Shown: positions 21,493 to 31,776 of the stretch, piece after piece
How positions within the stretch are numbered: the stretch's first letter is position 1
How the letters are laid out: each line of letters starts with the position of its first letter
From: Romanomermis culicivorax
Lineage: Eukaryota; Nematoda; Enoplea; Mermithida; Mermithidae
DNA: 64,000 nucleotides
Direction of reading: 5' to 3'
NCBI GenBank assembly: GCA_963922205.1
Contig: CAWUHX010000034.1
Coordinates: 434,001-498,000, forward strand
The notes under the pieces: generated by a model
The model's input: the letters and a program-made list of their open reading frames with translations, nothing else
The model's database searches: none
What the model was told of the DNA's origin: nothing
Translations under genes and position numbers: made by a program

Positions 21493-22181
21493 TGCAGATC
21501 TAAAGGCTCAGTTATACTCACTGCGCTGGGCTGGGCTGTGCTGGGCTGGCTTATGCCACTGAGTATAATCGAAAATTGTTGCGCTGGCTTACGCTACAGT
21601 ATAAACGAAATTGCGTCTGGCTACGCCAGCTTACACTAGGCCTGGCGTAAGCCAGCGCAAGCAGGCGGTGCAAAAATCTTGTCGGCTTAGGCCAACTTTG
21701 AAAATTTCGGCGTCATATTTTTTGATTTCTAGCTTCATTTCAAGTGAAATTTTGGGTTTTTCTGGGTTTTCGGAGGCGGGAGAAACCTTGGAGATGTTTT
21801 TAAAACACAGGAAAGCTGTGCAATATATTTTTTAATTTTCAATGAATATTCGAAAGTGCAAAATATTTTTTGATTTTCAATGAATATTCGACCGATATTC
21901 ATTTTCATCAGCCGATATTCATCATTTTCTAATGTTTATTGCATCGGAAAAAATTATCCTGATGTTTTTTAACCACCAAAATAACGTTTTTCTTAATTTT
22001 CCCTCAGGTTATATTTTCTAATTTTCGACAAATTTCGATCGAATTAATATTCTTCATTTTTAAAGTTTTTTGGGATGGAAAAAATTTTGGCGATATCTTT
22101 AAACCATAGGAAAGCGTACTTCGGATACAGTCTCACCGGCTAAATTTCTATCAAAATTGTCTCTTTCCTCTGTTTTCTAAC
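21493..22181. other. Insert after gag, palindromic gctggcttacgcc tract
   Basis: 21,507-21,680 has many copies of gcgctgg, ggctggctta and ctggcgtaagccagcg arranged as inverted pairs, unlike its AT-rich surroundings; the segment begins ggctcagttatactca. 21,700-22,180 is AT-rich with a repeated tgattttcaatgaatattcg (21,833 and 21,872). No coding sequence. Probably another small element, ends undefined. Confidence 0.45.
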
Positions 22182-22589
22182 CATAATGTAATGGGGCCCC
22201 GAGGTTTGGGGGGTAGGACGATTTTTTTCGGGCAGAGGGTCACTAATTCCCCAAAAAATTTTAGGGAGAGGTCTGTGAAGGAAAAAAGTTCGATTTTTTC
22301 ACCAAAGTTCAAAAAACGGACCAAGCATGTGTAATTTTTGTCTAAAAAACGATAAAAAATGTATTTCTGGCGTGAAGCACCGATAAAATTGACGTTTTTG
22401 ACCATTTTTTGTTCAAAAATTGATATTTTCCAGTATTTTTCTGACCGAGAGTATGGGGTCCCTATGACTACCATATGGCTAGTTATAGGATTGGAAAATC
22501 CTGGGGGGCCCAATGGCTAGCCATATGGCCGACGATTTCTGGGGGGGGGGGTGGGGGTTCCCATCGCACTTCCCCCCAATTACATAATG
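22182..22589 (+). mobile_element. Miniature element, catacatgtaattgggg family (copy 2)
   Basis: Ends cataatgtaatggggccc and caattacataatg; flanking 8-mers tttctaac and tttctcac, one mismatch. Same orientation and internal landmarks as 16,675-17,113, including a worn hairpin (ggcgtgaagcacc, 22,369-22,381). Confidence 0.9.
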
Positions 22590-22685
22590 TTTCTCACCCA
22601 AATAAAAGTTTTAATGATTTATTCATCCAGAAAGAGAATCTTTTTTCTGTGTGTTGTTTGAGCCTCCTTTGAGTGAAAATCTGAC

Positions 22686-23254
22686 TCTTGTCATGGGACA
22701 GGTCTGCACACCATTGGCCAAACTCAAACATACAACAGTGTTAAGGTGTACCCTTCAGATGTGAGAAACTTGTATACAAATTGGGTTTTTTTGGCTCAAA
22801 AATTATAACTCTTGACCAAATTTCCACAAAAACTTTGACCCCTTTTGAATGCAAAGTAGCAATGGAAACAAAAAACTTCCAGGGTCAGTCTGTGAATGAA
22901 AGTACTCCAGGCATTTGGTCAACAAACAATAAATTAAAATACATATAAGTGGTGCTGCTTTGATAACTTACAAACAGTAGAAAATTTGATTGTCGAAGAG
23001 GGACAAGTCACCTCTTGGGATGGCAAAAGTCTTATCAACACCCTTGGTGATTTGGGTGGTTGTAAAGCAAATGCCAGCCATTGTGTTATGGCTGACAGTG
23101 TGGCCGTGTGGGATGAAACCCCTTTGAAAAAAATTTGCCCATTTGAGCTCAAAAATTCATATAAAATCATGATAGGTGGGTCCGACATGGTCATTGATGA
23201 TATGCAAGCAGCATTTTTTGTTACAAATAACTCGTTTGGGCAATTTTGTTGAAG
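22686..23254 (+). pseudogene. Cysteine-rich secreted-type fragment, possibly envelope-like
   Basis: Reading across frames gives CHGTGLHTIGQTQTYN, then FECKVAMETKNFQGQSVNES, IWSTNNKLKYI and, uninterrupted from 22,986, VEEGQVTSWDGKSL, GGCKANASHC, VAVWDETPLKKICPFEL and MVIDDMQAAFF. Regularly placed Cys residues, N-glycosylation motifs (NES, NAS) and a Trp-Asp...Cys-Pro pattern suggest the outer part of a viral or retroelement glycoprotein; chuvirus-like glycoproteins embedded in animal genomes came to mind, but I cannot confirm this. It lies between gag and RNase H, not after integrase where an env gene belongs, so it probably arrived separately. Two stops precede the open part. Confidence 0.35.
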
Positions 23255-23789
23255 AAAAAATACATAATTTTCAACCGCAAAGCTTTCAAAATGTGTGGAA
23301 TGAGCTTTGTCACCAAACCCAGCACGATCTGGACTTGGTCTGGCAGTTATTGTGCCTGGACGCAACCCTTGGAGCCAGAGCTTTTGTCCAACCATACACT
23401 ACCAGGCGAAACTAACCCTCAAAAATTCGCGTCCGGGATGCATCCAGGTCGCGTCTGGAACGCGTCTTTTTCGGCAGGACAAAGAAAACTTTCATCTTTG
23501 TTAGTAATTGACATTCATGCAATAACTTTCAATCATAGTTTCTTCATAATGTGTAGTGGATATGCACTTTGTTTTTTCTGTCATGCCGAAGAAAAATAAA
23601 ACCAGCGCAATTCAGAGAGGGGTTCTTGCAAAAATGAGGCGCCAATTATGGTTATAAACATTTAAGTTATATGGTTATAAATGTATAACTTAAGGTTATG
23701 AATGACTGGAATCTCAAGAATTAGGACGCGGAACTGACCAAAAGTTTAAGTTAGAAGTTTTTAAAAAATTTTCATTTTTTCGTCAGAAA
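23255..23789. other. Spacer inside LTR element, no gene seen
   Basis: Continues the previous fragment for perhaps 150 bases in broken frames (CAWTQPLEPE, SNHTLPGE), then becomes AT-rich with repeats of taacttaaggttat near 23,650-23,700. No further motif. Confidence 0.35.
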
Positions 23790-24098
23790 CATACCTGTAA
23801 TTGGGGTAGGTTGGGGGAGGGGACCACCACCCCCAACTTGGTCAACCCTATACCCACAAATGTTGGGACTCCCACCTCCGACTTGGTCAACCCTATACCC
23901 AACCCCCGCCAAACTCGGAAAAGTTGGAAAAAATCAGGGAAAAAAGTTTTTTTGGCCCATTTCAATGAAATTTTCGAAATTTTTTCGACTTTTTTTGGGT
24001 TTTTCGACCCCCTCCACAAAATTTTGGAAATGTTGAGACCCCCACCCCAAAATTTTGGGTTTACCCTCCCCCAACTGGTCGGACCTCTTACAGGTATG
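23790..24098. mobile_element. Miniature element, catacctgtaattgggg family
   Basis: Ends catacctgtaattgggg and cggacctcttacaggtatg. Flanking 8-mers are both gtcagaaa, a perfect duplication. Interior tandem: cttggtcaaccctataccca occurs twice (about 23,838 and 23,882). Confidence 0.93.
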
Positions 24099-24419
24099 GT
24101 CAGAAAATGGGAAAAGTATGGGGGAGGGAAATTACTGAAGGTCGCTAAAATAAATAAAAACTCAATAAAAAATGAAATTAAGGCAGAGAATTAGTGATAA
24201 ACATTAAAAATGCTGAGAAACTTGAAAAAAGACTCAGTTTCTGCAATACAAATCGAAAAAAATGCATAAGAAACCAAACACATGGCATTAATATAAGGGA
24301 AAACGCCAGTGTGACGTCAATTTAACGTTATGAAAGGAAAAAATCACATAAAATGCAGATTAAGGCCAAGAATAAGCTATTTTCACCATGAATTAACAGT
24401 TGAATATTGCCGAAAAGCT

Positions 24420-24606
24420 GAGACCTTCGCACGAAGGGCAGCTCTAGCTCAAGCCTTTGCGTTACACAGTAAATGAAGGTCCAACCTTTCGGCAAAAGTT
24501 GTACCTTCGTTTGAAGTTTTGTTGTGCAACTGGAAGGTTGCAGCGAAGGTCAAACCTACCTGCGAAGGTCGAACCTTCATCGAAAGTAACAGTTGTGCAA
24601 CTGGGC
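24420..24606. repeat. Cluster of ccttcg/cgaagg palindromes
   Basis: accttcgc, cgaaggt, gtcgaaccttcat and related words recur about eight times in 190 bases, and ttgtgcaactgg occurs at both 24,512 and 24,592. It abuts the RNase H fragment, so it is probably a small inserted element. Confidence 0.5.
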
Positions 24607-25060
24607 CCTGATCAGCAAAATGCATTTGAAACTTTGAAAGTACACCTCACATCAGCGCCTGTTTTACACCATCCAAACTTTTCCAAACCCATCATACTCC
24701 AAATGGATGCTCCCCTTTTGGGTGTAGGAGCTGTCCTTAGTCAATACGGGGATGATTCTTTGGAACATCCCATCGCTTTTGCTAGCAGAGGGCTGAAACC
24801 CCCTGAAAAGAACTACCCAATAACCAAACTCGAAACTCTTGCAGTCTATTTTTGACCCTACCTTTTCCAGCAGGAGGTCATCATTCCCACTGACGACACT
24901 GCAATTAATGCAGTTCTCACAAAAGAGAACCCCAATTTGCGAATTGTTCAGTGGGGACTTGCTTAGGCAAGTTTCAAATTGAACATCCAGCCCAAAAGGG
25001 GCTGAGCCAACAGGAATGCAGATGCAGTTTGCAGGTTCCCATCAAAAGATGCGGAACCAG
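24607..25060 (+). pseudogene. Ty3/Gypsy RNase H with end of reverse transcriptase
   Basis: Starts QNAFETLKVHLTSAPVLHHP, the connection after reverse transcriptase. Then ILQMDAPLLGVGAVLSQYGD supplies the first Asp, HPIAFASRGLKPPEKNYPI and TKLETLAVYF the Glu, and IIPTDDTAI the next Asp. The frame stops at 24,853 and again near 24,964, then shows ANRNADAV, the late RNase H motif. The protease and the polymerase palm motifs that should precede it are absent. Confidence 0.82.
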
Positions 25061-25379
25061 CATTTGATATAGGAAATTTAGAAACTAGACCAGAATTAAA
25101 TACACTAAAAATTGAAAGAAAAACTGACTCGAATAAAACCGCACAAGCTGAAAACAGAATTCTTGCCCTTGGATATAGGCTTGAATGATAATCAGGAAAT
25201 AATCAAAAACTTGGCGGAACATCAACTTTCTGACCCTGACACAAAATAGATAATTAATGAAATTAATAAGGGTCAAAATGTGAAAATAAACGACCTCTAC
25301 ATTATCCAAGATAATCCTTTGTACTGAAAATTCGAAAATGAACATAGAATCTATGTCCCACAATCCTTTGGAACATAAA
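25061..25379 (+). other. Linker between RNase H and integrase
   Basis: Broken polyprotein linker with Asn/Glu-rich pieces (RPELNTLKIERKT, NQKLGG) and several stops. The - strand open frames here are artefacts. Confidence 0.5.
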
Positions 25380-26435
25380 TTCTAAAATCCCATCATGATT
25401 GCAAATTTGCAGGCCATTTTTCATCCAGAAAAACCTTTGAAAATGTGCAACAAAGATATTATTGGCCCCAAATGCAGAAATTTGTGGAACAATATTGCCG
25501 AACTTGTCAAAAGTGTCAATTCAGCAAGCCCACTAGACATGTGATCAAAGCAGATTTGGTCCCAGTTTGGGCCTCCAAACCATTCGAGTGAGTGGGATTG
25601 GACTGCATGGGTCCGCTCTCCATTTCCAACAATGGAAACCACTATGTCCTAGTTTTTATCGACTACTTTACTAAATACGTGGAAGCATTTGCTACCCCTA
25701 ACATAACGTCACAAACAATTGCTTCTCTCTTTGTTGAAAAATTGTTTGTCATCATGGAGCCCCAAAAATAATACATTGTGACAGGGCTTCAGATTGAACA
25801 TCAGAACTTTTTACAAATATAACAAAGTTATGCAACACAAAAAAAGTACACACTACCCCTTATCATCTGATGGGTAATGGGGAAGTGGAAAGGTGCAATC
25901 AAACCCTCGTTACCCATAGTGCAATCAAACCCTCGTTACCCATATTTGCATGTACATGAATGAAAATCATTCAGATTGGGATGATTATCTCCCCTTTGCG
26001 TTATTTCCTACCAATGTTCATGAGAATGAAAGCAGGGGTTATTCATCCTTTAAACTCATATATGGGCAACAACCTTCACTGCCATCTGATGCAACCTTCA
26101 GGCTCCAAAAATCACCCCACATGGTTGATCTGACTGAATATGCTAAGGAAATAAAAAATCATTCGTCAAAAGCATTTGAAAGCATGCAGGCCACCATGTT
26201 GGATTCACAAAATCGATATTCCAAACAGTACAACAAAAAATCACACAATGTAAAATATAAAATTGGAGATCTGGTCCTCCCAAAAACCAGACTCATTCAT
26301 ACAAATCAGAGTCATAAGTTTGTCTCACAGCAGCATGGACCATACAAAATCGTAAAAATTAGATATCCAAATATCCAAATTGAACAACCAACCACACAGA
26401 AAATTTATGAGTTGCACCTCAATGAAACAGTTTGA
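25380..26435 (+). pseudogene. Ty3/Gypsy integrase
   Basis: Zinc-binding HHCC part: SHHDCKFAGHF and CRTCQKC. Core: VGLDCMGPLSI (first Asp), IDYFTKYVEAF, HCDRASD (second Asp) and GNGEVERCNQTL (Glu). A 26-bp exact tandem duplication (25,893-25,918 and 25,919-25,944) throws the frame just after the Glu. From 25,950 the frame is open for 161 codons (DWDDYLPFALF, SSFKLIYGQQPSLP, KIGDLVLPKT, HGPYKIVKIRYPNI), the C-terminal DNA-binding part. Stops at about 25,589, 25,770 and 25,797. All three catalytic acids are present. Confidence 0.88.
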
Positions 26436-26593
26436 TTTCATCCTCGCATCTCTATCGTCCATTATACCACATCAGCAAAGTCAAACATGTCAGATGTCAT
26501 CAACACTCGGTCAGCTCAATTTGGCATCAATCCTTCATTCATCATGGTGTCAAAACTTAAAGAACTGGCTGCAACCAAAGACGTTTGCCTTAG

Positions 26594-26605
26594 TAAGGAG
26601 GGGAA
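26594..26605 (+). promoter_or_regulatory. Polypurine tract
   Basis: aaggaggggaa directly abuts the first base of the right LTR. In LTR elements this tract primes plus-strand DNA synthesis. Confidence 0.8.
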
Positions 26606-27436
26606 TGTCAAGGAGTGTAAAAATTTGTGTAATTTTTATGTAAATTCTTGCGAAAATATGCATTTTTATTTATCCTGTGACATTATGCAAATTGTACTTA
26701 TTCTCCTTTTTCTCATCACCACATCCATTACTGGTTATTCATCATGTCTATTGGTAGTCTTCTTTTGTTTCCATTAATCAGGGTTCCGAGTTCCAGACTA
26801 ATTCTCAAGTACTTTGTTTTGACTCATTTTTGCACTTATAATGTATGTACTGGCAAGAAATAGAAAGCCTGACACATTCAAAAACACAAAAAACACTTTC
26901 TCCCAAAAATACAAAGGTGGGTTCAGTGTTTTGAACCTCTTCCAACAACTTGGCAATTTGTTTAGGTAGTACGTGCTGCTGTACTCAACTATATTGTAAA
27001 ACCTCATGTCAGGTTTACCAACCAAGTAGGGCTGAGTATGCCCCAAGAGGATTGATGTGTGATTCCAAAAAAAGAGAAGTTTAGTTTTTTACGTACTTTG
27101 ACTGGCTCAGTGGATTTTTGGCAGTTCCATTTTTGCAACTAGTAGACATTGCCGTTTTATGACAAAAGAGTTGCCCAATATTTATGGGATCTCAAAGCGA
27201 CTGAATCCCTTGCTTTAAATATGGCCTCACCCTACCATCACTACATTTTAGCCATTTATCAGCCTTTCGACTTTCGAGCGATTGCCCCCACTATTCATTT
27301 CACAGCCCTATTGCCTAATCCATTTGTTAGTAAATAAATTTTCAATAAACAACAAAAAATCAAAGTCTTTACTTTTTGCTTTAACTTTACAGTAGGTGCA
27401 ACTGGGTTTCTAAAAGTTTTAAGAAAGGTCCTGACA
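26606..27436 (+). repeat. 3' LTR
   Basis: Partner of 19,461-20,324, starting tgtcaaggagtg and ending ctgaca. It is 33 bp shorter than the other LTR because of small indels. Confidence 0.9.
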
Positions 27437-27689
27437 GTTATTCTTACTGCAGCTTGCGTAGAAGCTGAAACTCACTTTTCAGCTTATGCTTCAACTTTCA
27501 TATAAAGGCATAAGCCACGTTTTTCCCTCACCTTGGTTTTCTCAACTCGTATATAACACCTGATTTTCTCCGATTTTCTCAATTATTTTATATTCCTCTT
27601 TATTTCATTTAGGATTCTTTTGAATTTTTATAAGCGCTTTCCCACCCACCCACCACAACTTATAATTTCAGGCATTTTAGATTTACTTC

Positions 27690-28888
27690 TGTAGGACGAG
27701 ATTGAAGCTTTTGCACAAACAATTTTTAGTTCCATCTCCAACAGCATGCAGAAGTCATATGCATCAAAAATTAAAAATTTTTTAAAAATGGGCTTTGCAA
27801 CAAAATATCAAAATGGAACCTCCTCAACCACTTCACATAGCACTTTTTCTTTCCACTTTGTTCAAGCAGGGTTCACACTCATAAACAATTTTTCAAATGG
27901 CAGCAGCAATAAATTAATTTTTTTCATATGCTGGGCCATCATACATGCACATAGGGGGGTAAACCCTCATACCTAAGACTTTGGCCACCCCCCTGGCCAA
28001 AAAAATCATCAAACACCCCAACCTGAACTTTTTCCAAGACAGCTTTTTTCATGATTTTTGTGCATATTTTGTACAAAAAACAGGCTTGCAGAACTTTTTT
28101 TGTTTTTTTGCTCACCCACCCCCTACCCCCCAGGAAAAGAAGTCAATGGACCCTCCCCCTGGAAAATTCTTGCCGTGCATGTCTGTGGGCCATGCTTCCA
28201 TTCTCAGCCACCCTGTTTGTGCCATGATTTTGAAATCAGCTGAAAGACAAGATAGCCCAGGAGACAGAAAAGAACCATTAACTATTGAGCACTCATGAGT
28301 AATGGTTGCCCACATTTCAGCTTCGCCAACTTTAGCTAATTTGTGAATCAAAACTATTATGCTAATTTGCTTTGCAGGATTTTTGCGTATTTCTGAAGCA
28401 CTGGACAAAAGGTACTGTATTCTAAAAATTTGCACAGAATACATTGAAGTCACAAGTCAGAAAAGAAAGACAGACATTTTCTGTCGTGGTTCATCAGTAA
28501 TTATTTCAAAAACGTAAAACCTGACCTGCCCTTGTGCAGCTTTGATTAAATATTTGCAGATGACCAATATCAAACCATCTTCCTCAGAATTCATTTTTGG
28601 GAGCATTGTTCCATGTAAAGACAAAGCCTTCAAGTTAGATGATAAAAAATTGACCTACATGAGAGCTAGAGAACATTTTTACGAATTTTGATGGAAATTG
28701 GATTAAATGCAAAAGAATACAGAACTCACAGTTTGAGATCAGGTGGCCCAAGTATGGCATCTGAGGCAGGCATCCCTCATGACATTGTTAAAGCTCATGG
28801 TTGTTGGACTTCAGATACTTCTAAATTTTGTTATATCAAAACTTCAACAGCAGGCAGGCTTCTTGTAATACAATCAATTAATTTATAA
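27690..28888 (+). pseudogene. Tyrosine recombinase of the DIRS/Ngaro-like element
   Basis: The N-terminal part has SISNSMQKSYASKIKNFLKM (27,735 onwards). After a nested miniature element (27,940-28,185) come LSHPVCAMILKSAERQ and RKEPLTIEHS, then LICFAGFLRISEAL, which holds the first catalytic Arg. CPCAALIKYLQM and SEFIFGSIV follow. The open end (28,688-28,888) carries THSLRSGG (His and second Arg), HGCWTSD and CYIK, the Tyr nucleophile. So the catalytic residues survive although stops near 28,300, 28,517 and 28,690 break the frame. Confidence 0.78.
27940..28185. mobile_element. Miniature element, catacatgcaca family
   Basis: Ends catacatgcacat and gtgcatgtctg. The 8-mers on both sides are tgggccat, a perfect duplication. 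It interrupts the recombinase gene. Its right half is shared with 4430-4530. Confidence 0.9.
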
Positions 28889-29470
28889 CAATTAAATTTT
28901 TTCAGGTTCAGCTTTTTCAGCGGATCATGACTACTTGTGACACTGACTTTTTTTGTTGTACAGTTCATGTTCACCATTTTAGGGCATGTTTGTTAGGCTG
29001 CTGTGGCGTTTAGATAATGTGACTGACATTTGGGTTTACACAAAGCAATTTGCAACAGTTCTGACCACAGGCTAACAAACACAAACACACCAAAACTCTC
29101 TCACACCGGCTCTCATATACTGTCACCAGTACTTCCCTAAGTCTCAGGCAGTACACCTTGACACCTGCCTCAGGAGATCCTACCCTGATCTCCAACCCTA
29201 ATCTTATTGAACCTTCCACTATGCTCACAAAACAAAACAAGTTACTGTGTTGAGCGTATATTGGGAAAATAGGGCAACGCCATCAATACCATAAAGAATA
29301 AGTATAACAAGATGATGGGGTGATGCATAAAAACTTCCAAAAAACTAGTAATGAAAAATACCAAAAAATATGCGAAACAGTGGCACAATAAATCTATGTA
29401 AATTTATCTTTTCGTCTCGCCACTTGTTGAGGCAACCTGTTCCTGCTACTCGAGGCTTCAGTAAAAGTTA
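28889..29470. other. No gene seen
   Basis: Tail of the retroelement and flank. 29,060-29,230 is less AT-rich and has a short - strand open frame without recognisable motifs. Confidence 0.4.
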
Positions 29471-29544
29471 GGCTTGGTCCCGGACTTGAACCTGGGACCT
29501 TGTGGCTACCATCCACATGCTCTAACCAACTGAGCCAACCAAGC
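29471..29544 (-). tRNA. tRNA-Thr-like gene, anticodon GGT
   Basis: On the - strand the 74 bases fold as a cloverleaf: acceptor gcttggt/accaagc (7 pairs), D arm gctc/gagc, anticodon stem tgtgg/ccaca around loop atggtag (anticodon GGT), and T arm ccagg/ccggg with one A-G mismatch around ttcaagt. The internal promoter boxes (tggctcagttgg and ggttcaagtcc) are intact and a tttt terminator follows eight bases later. Animals usually read this codon with an AGT anticodon, and the T-stem is imperfect, so this may be a tRNA pseudogene or the head of a tRNA-derived SINE. Confidence 0.65.
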
Positions 29545-29669
29545 AACGGGAAAGGCGCTCTTTTTGCAACAATACCTAGTTGTGGTTGCTGCTTTGGCCA
29601 CTCTCAACACACTTGTCGCTGCATCCACCACCTGCCCATGGACACCAGAGTTTTTTACTGTTTCAGGTA

Positions 29670-31460
29670 CATATTTTTAAACGAAACATGTGGAAAATCA
29701 TGCCCAAGACGGTAAAAAGCATGCTCCGAAAAGAATGCTCAAGTATAGGGAATCATTGAAAAACGTGTCCCAAGTATGTAAAAAATGTGCCCAAACAAAA
29801 ATTTTCTGTAAAAATTTAATAAAACTGTTAGATTGTTAGATTTTAGAGTCACATTAAAAATTAAGATTCTAAAAATAGGATGTAATGGCCTAACAGTTTT
29901 ACTCTCAAAAAATTTAAAAAAAATCAATACTGTCTGACCGATGTGTCAGCTGTTGACTATAGTCTGTGAAATGAATAGTTCGTCCTGCATTCTTTAAAAA
30001 TTTTTTCAAAACGGGTTCATGTAATATGATACTGTCCAGTATGTCTGGTAATTTGATACTATCGAGTGTATCAGTAATTGATCGTCTAGTCTAGAGTAAT
30101 TCATTTCAATAGTTTTGTGCTTTGTGGAGTGTTTGGTTTGTTTGCTCGTTCTTGGCAAGTCTAACGCTTCAATTTTGTATCATACGTGTAGCCGCCCCGA
30201 GGTCTGGGGGGGGGGGAGGGTTGGGCGACCTTTTTTGGGCGGGGGGTCAGTAATTCCCAAAATTTTGGGACGAGGGGTCTCTCAGAAAAAAAATCGATTT
30301 TTTCACGAAGAAGGTCCGAAAAATAGTTCAAAAAATTGGAATTTTTTTCTGAAAAGACAGGAAAAATGTATTTATGGCGCGAAGCGCCAAGAAAATTCAC
30401 ATTTGTAACCATTTTTTGTTCGAAAATTGACATTTTTCATCAAAAAATTGACATTTTTCAGTATTTTTCTGACCAAAAGTATGGGGTCCCAACAGCTACC
30501 ATATGGCTATCCATTATATTGGAAAATCCAGGGGGTGGTCGCGCAATGGCTAGCCATATGGTCGACGATTTCTGGGGGGGGGGGGTTCCCATAGCACTTC
30601 CCCCAATTACATGTATGTTTTGTATAACGTTCCCTAGCATAGGATCTAACAGTCTATTGAGTGAACCCATTAGATCATTAGACTGTAAGGATCCTAGCGT
30701 AAAATCTAACGCAACATTCACGAGTAATACAGTCTACTGATCTAACAGTTTTACTCGTTTTTTACAAAAAAAATTTGGCTCAGGACTCATTTTTTAAATA
30801 CTCGGGACACGTTTTTCAATGATTCCCTATGCTTAACCATTGTTTTCGAGACAAATTTTTTACTTTTTCGAGGGGGTATGATTTCACATATGTTTTGTCA
30901 AAACATTACGTTAGATTTTATACTAGGATCCAACAATCTATCTGTTTTACTCTCTAAAATTGTAGAGAAATATTTTGAAAAAATCGATACTATAGTTGCT
31001 AACTTTAGTGGTCAGTTCCTCCTCCATTCTTGGGAGAATTATAAAAAAAACACCCGAGGGTCATAGACTCTAATGATCTAACGAGCTTACTCATTTTTTA
31101 CAAAAAAATTATTTCGGGACACATTTTTTACGTACTCGAGACACGTTTTTTGATGATTCCCTATGCCTAAGCATTGTTTTTGGAACACGTTTCCAACTAT
31201 TTAGGGCATGTTTTTTTACAAAATGCGTGGAAAATTTTGCCCCCGAAACAGTGAAAAACGTGTCCTGAAAACAATGCTACAGGGAATCATCAAAAAATGT
31301 GTCCCAAGTATGTAAAAAATATGTCCTGAAACAAAATTTTTTGTAAAAAATGAGTAAACCCATTAGATCATTAGACTCTATGAATCTCAAGTGTTTTTTA
31401 AATTGCAAAAAATAAGTAAATTGTTAGATTCTATGGTTCTCAGGTGTTGTCTAAAAATTT
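29670..31460. repeat. Fold-back repeat cluster (gtcccaagtatgtaaaaaa)
   Basis: A segment with cgtgtcccaagtatgtaaaaa, an 'agggaatcat(t/c)aaaaa' stretch and gatctaacag-type words occurs near 29,740-29,920 and 31,240-31,450 in one direction and near 30,740-30,850 and 31,080-31,200 in the other. 31,125-31,330 forms a long inverted repeat centred near 31,220. No coding sequence. A separate 437-bp miniature element sits inside at 30,181-30,617. Confidence 0.65.
30181..30617 (+). mobile_element. Miniature element, catacatgtaattgggg family (copy 3)
   Basis: Ends catacgtgtagccg and ccaattacatgtatg; the 8-mers on both sides are ttttgtat, a perfect duplication. It carries the hairpin ggcgcgaagcgcc at 30,376-30,388. 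Confidence 0.94.
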
Positions 31461-31497
31461 TTCGATAGAGATATTGCGTCATCAACTTTAATGCGGT

Positions 31498-31776
31498 CGA
31501 AGCATACTTTCTACATTGAAGTCGATTTTTACCCGTTAAAGCTTCAAGCCCAGTTTCTACATGGAAGTAGAATTTTAGAAGTTGAAGCTTCAGGCGTGCT
31601 TTCTACATAGAAGTAGAAATCTAGGGTTGAGGCTTCAATGTGTAAAATTCTACTTCCATGTAGAAACTACGGTCGCAGCTTGGGGCGTACTTTCTACATG
31701 AATGTAGAACTCTAGGGTCGAAGCTTCGAGCATTCCTTCTACATGGAAGCAGAATTCGGGTGTACTTTCTACACCC
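31498..31776. repeat. Minisatellite with hairpin in each unit
   Basis: About five diverged units of 50-60 bp, each with a 'gaagcttca(g)gcgt..tttctacat' start and the small palindrome ttctacatggaagtagaa; one unit (near 31,640-31,670) is inverted. Confidence 0.75.

Larger units (their letters stand above)
19461..27436 (+). mobile_element. Ty3/Gypsy-type LTR retrotransposon nested in the DIRS-like element
   Basis: Two direct LTRs of 864 and 831 bp start tgtcaag and end tgaca. Remains of gag, RNase H and integrase lie between them in the Ty3/Gypsy order. The purine tract aaggaggggaa sits immediately before the right LTR. Host bases beside the LTRs, gtatt and gttat, may be a worn 5-bp duplication. 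The stretch from the end of gag to RNase H (21,490-24,600) has been replaced or invaded, so protease and most of the reverse transcriptase are missing. Confidence 0.88.
18190..28890 (+). mobile_element. Tyrosine-recombinase (DIRS/Ngaro-like) retroelement, interrupted
   Basis: Two parts of one element flank a younger LTR element: an RNase H domain (18,190-19,348) and a tyrosine recombinase (27,690-28,888). The order RNase H then recombinase, with both on the + strand, fits DIRS/Ngaro elements, which integrate by recombinase instead of a DDE integrase. The reverse transcriptase that should lie upstream is missing, ending where the Polinton begins. The terminal or split repeats typical of these elements were not located, so the outer ends are arbitrary. 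Confidence 0.7.

Noticed and set aside
22934-23395. - strand open frame of 153 codons
   Set aside because: Overlaps the + strand cysteine-rich fragment and has no motif; probably antisense by chance.
30336-30740. Open frame of 134 codons
   Set aside because: Lies across a miniature element whose copies encode the same meaningless peptide wherever they insert.
31498-31776. CRISPR-like array
   Set aside because: Units are diverged, contiguous without spacers, one is inverted, and the surroundings are animal DNA.
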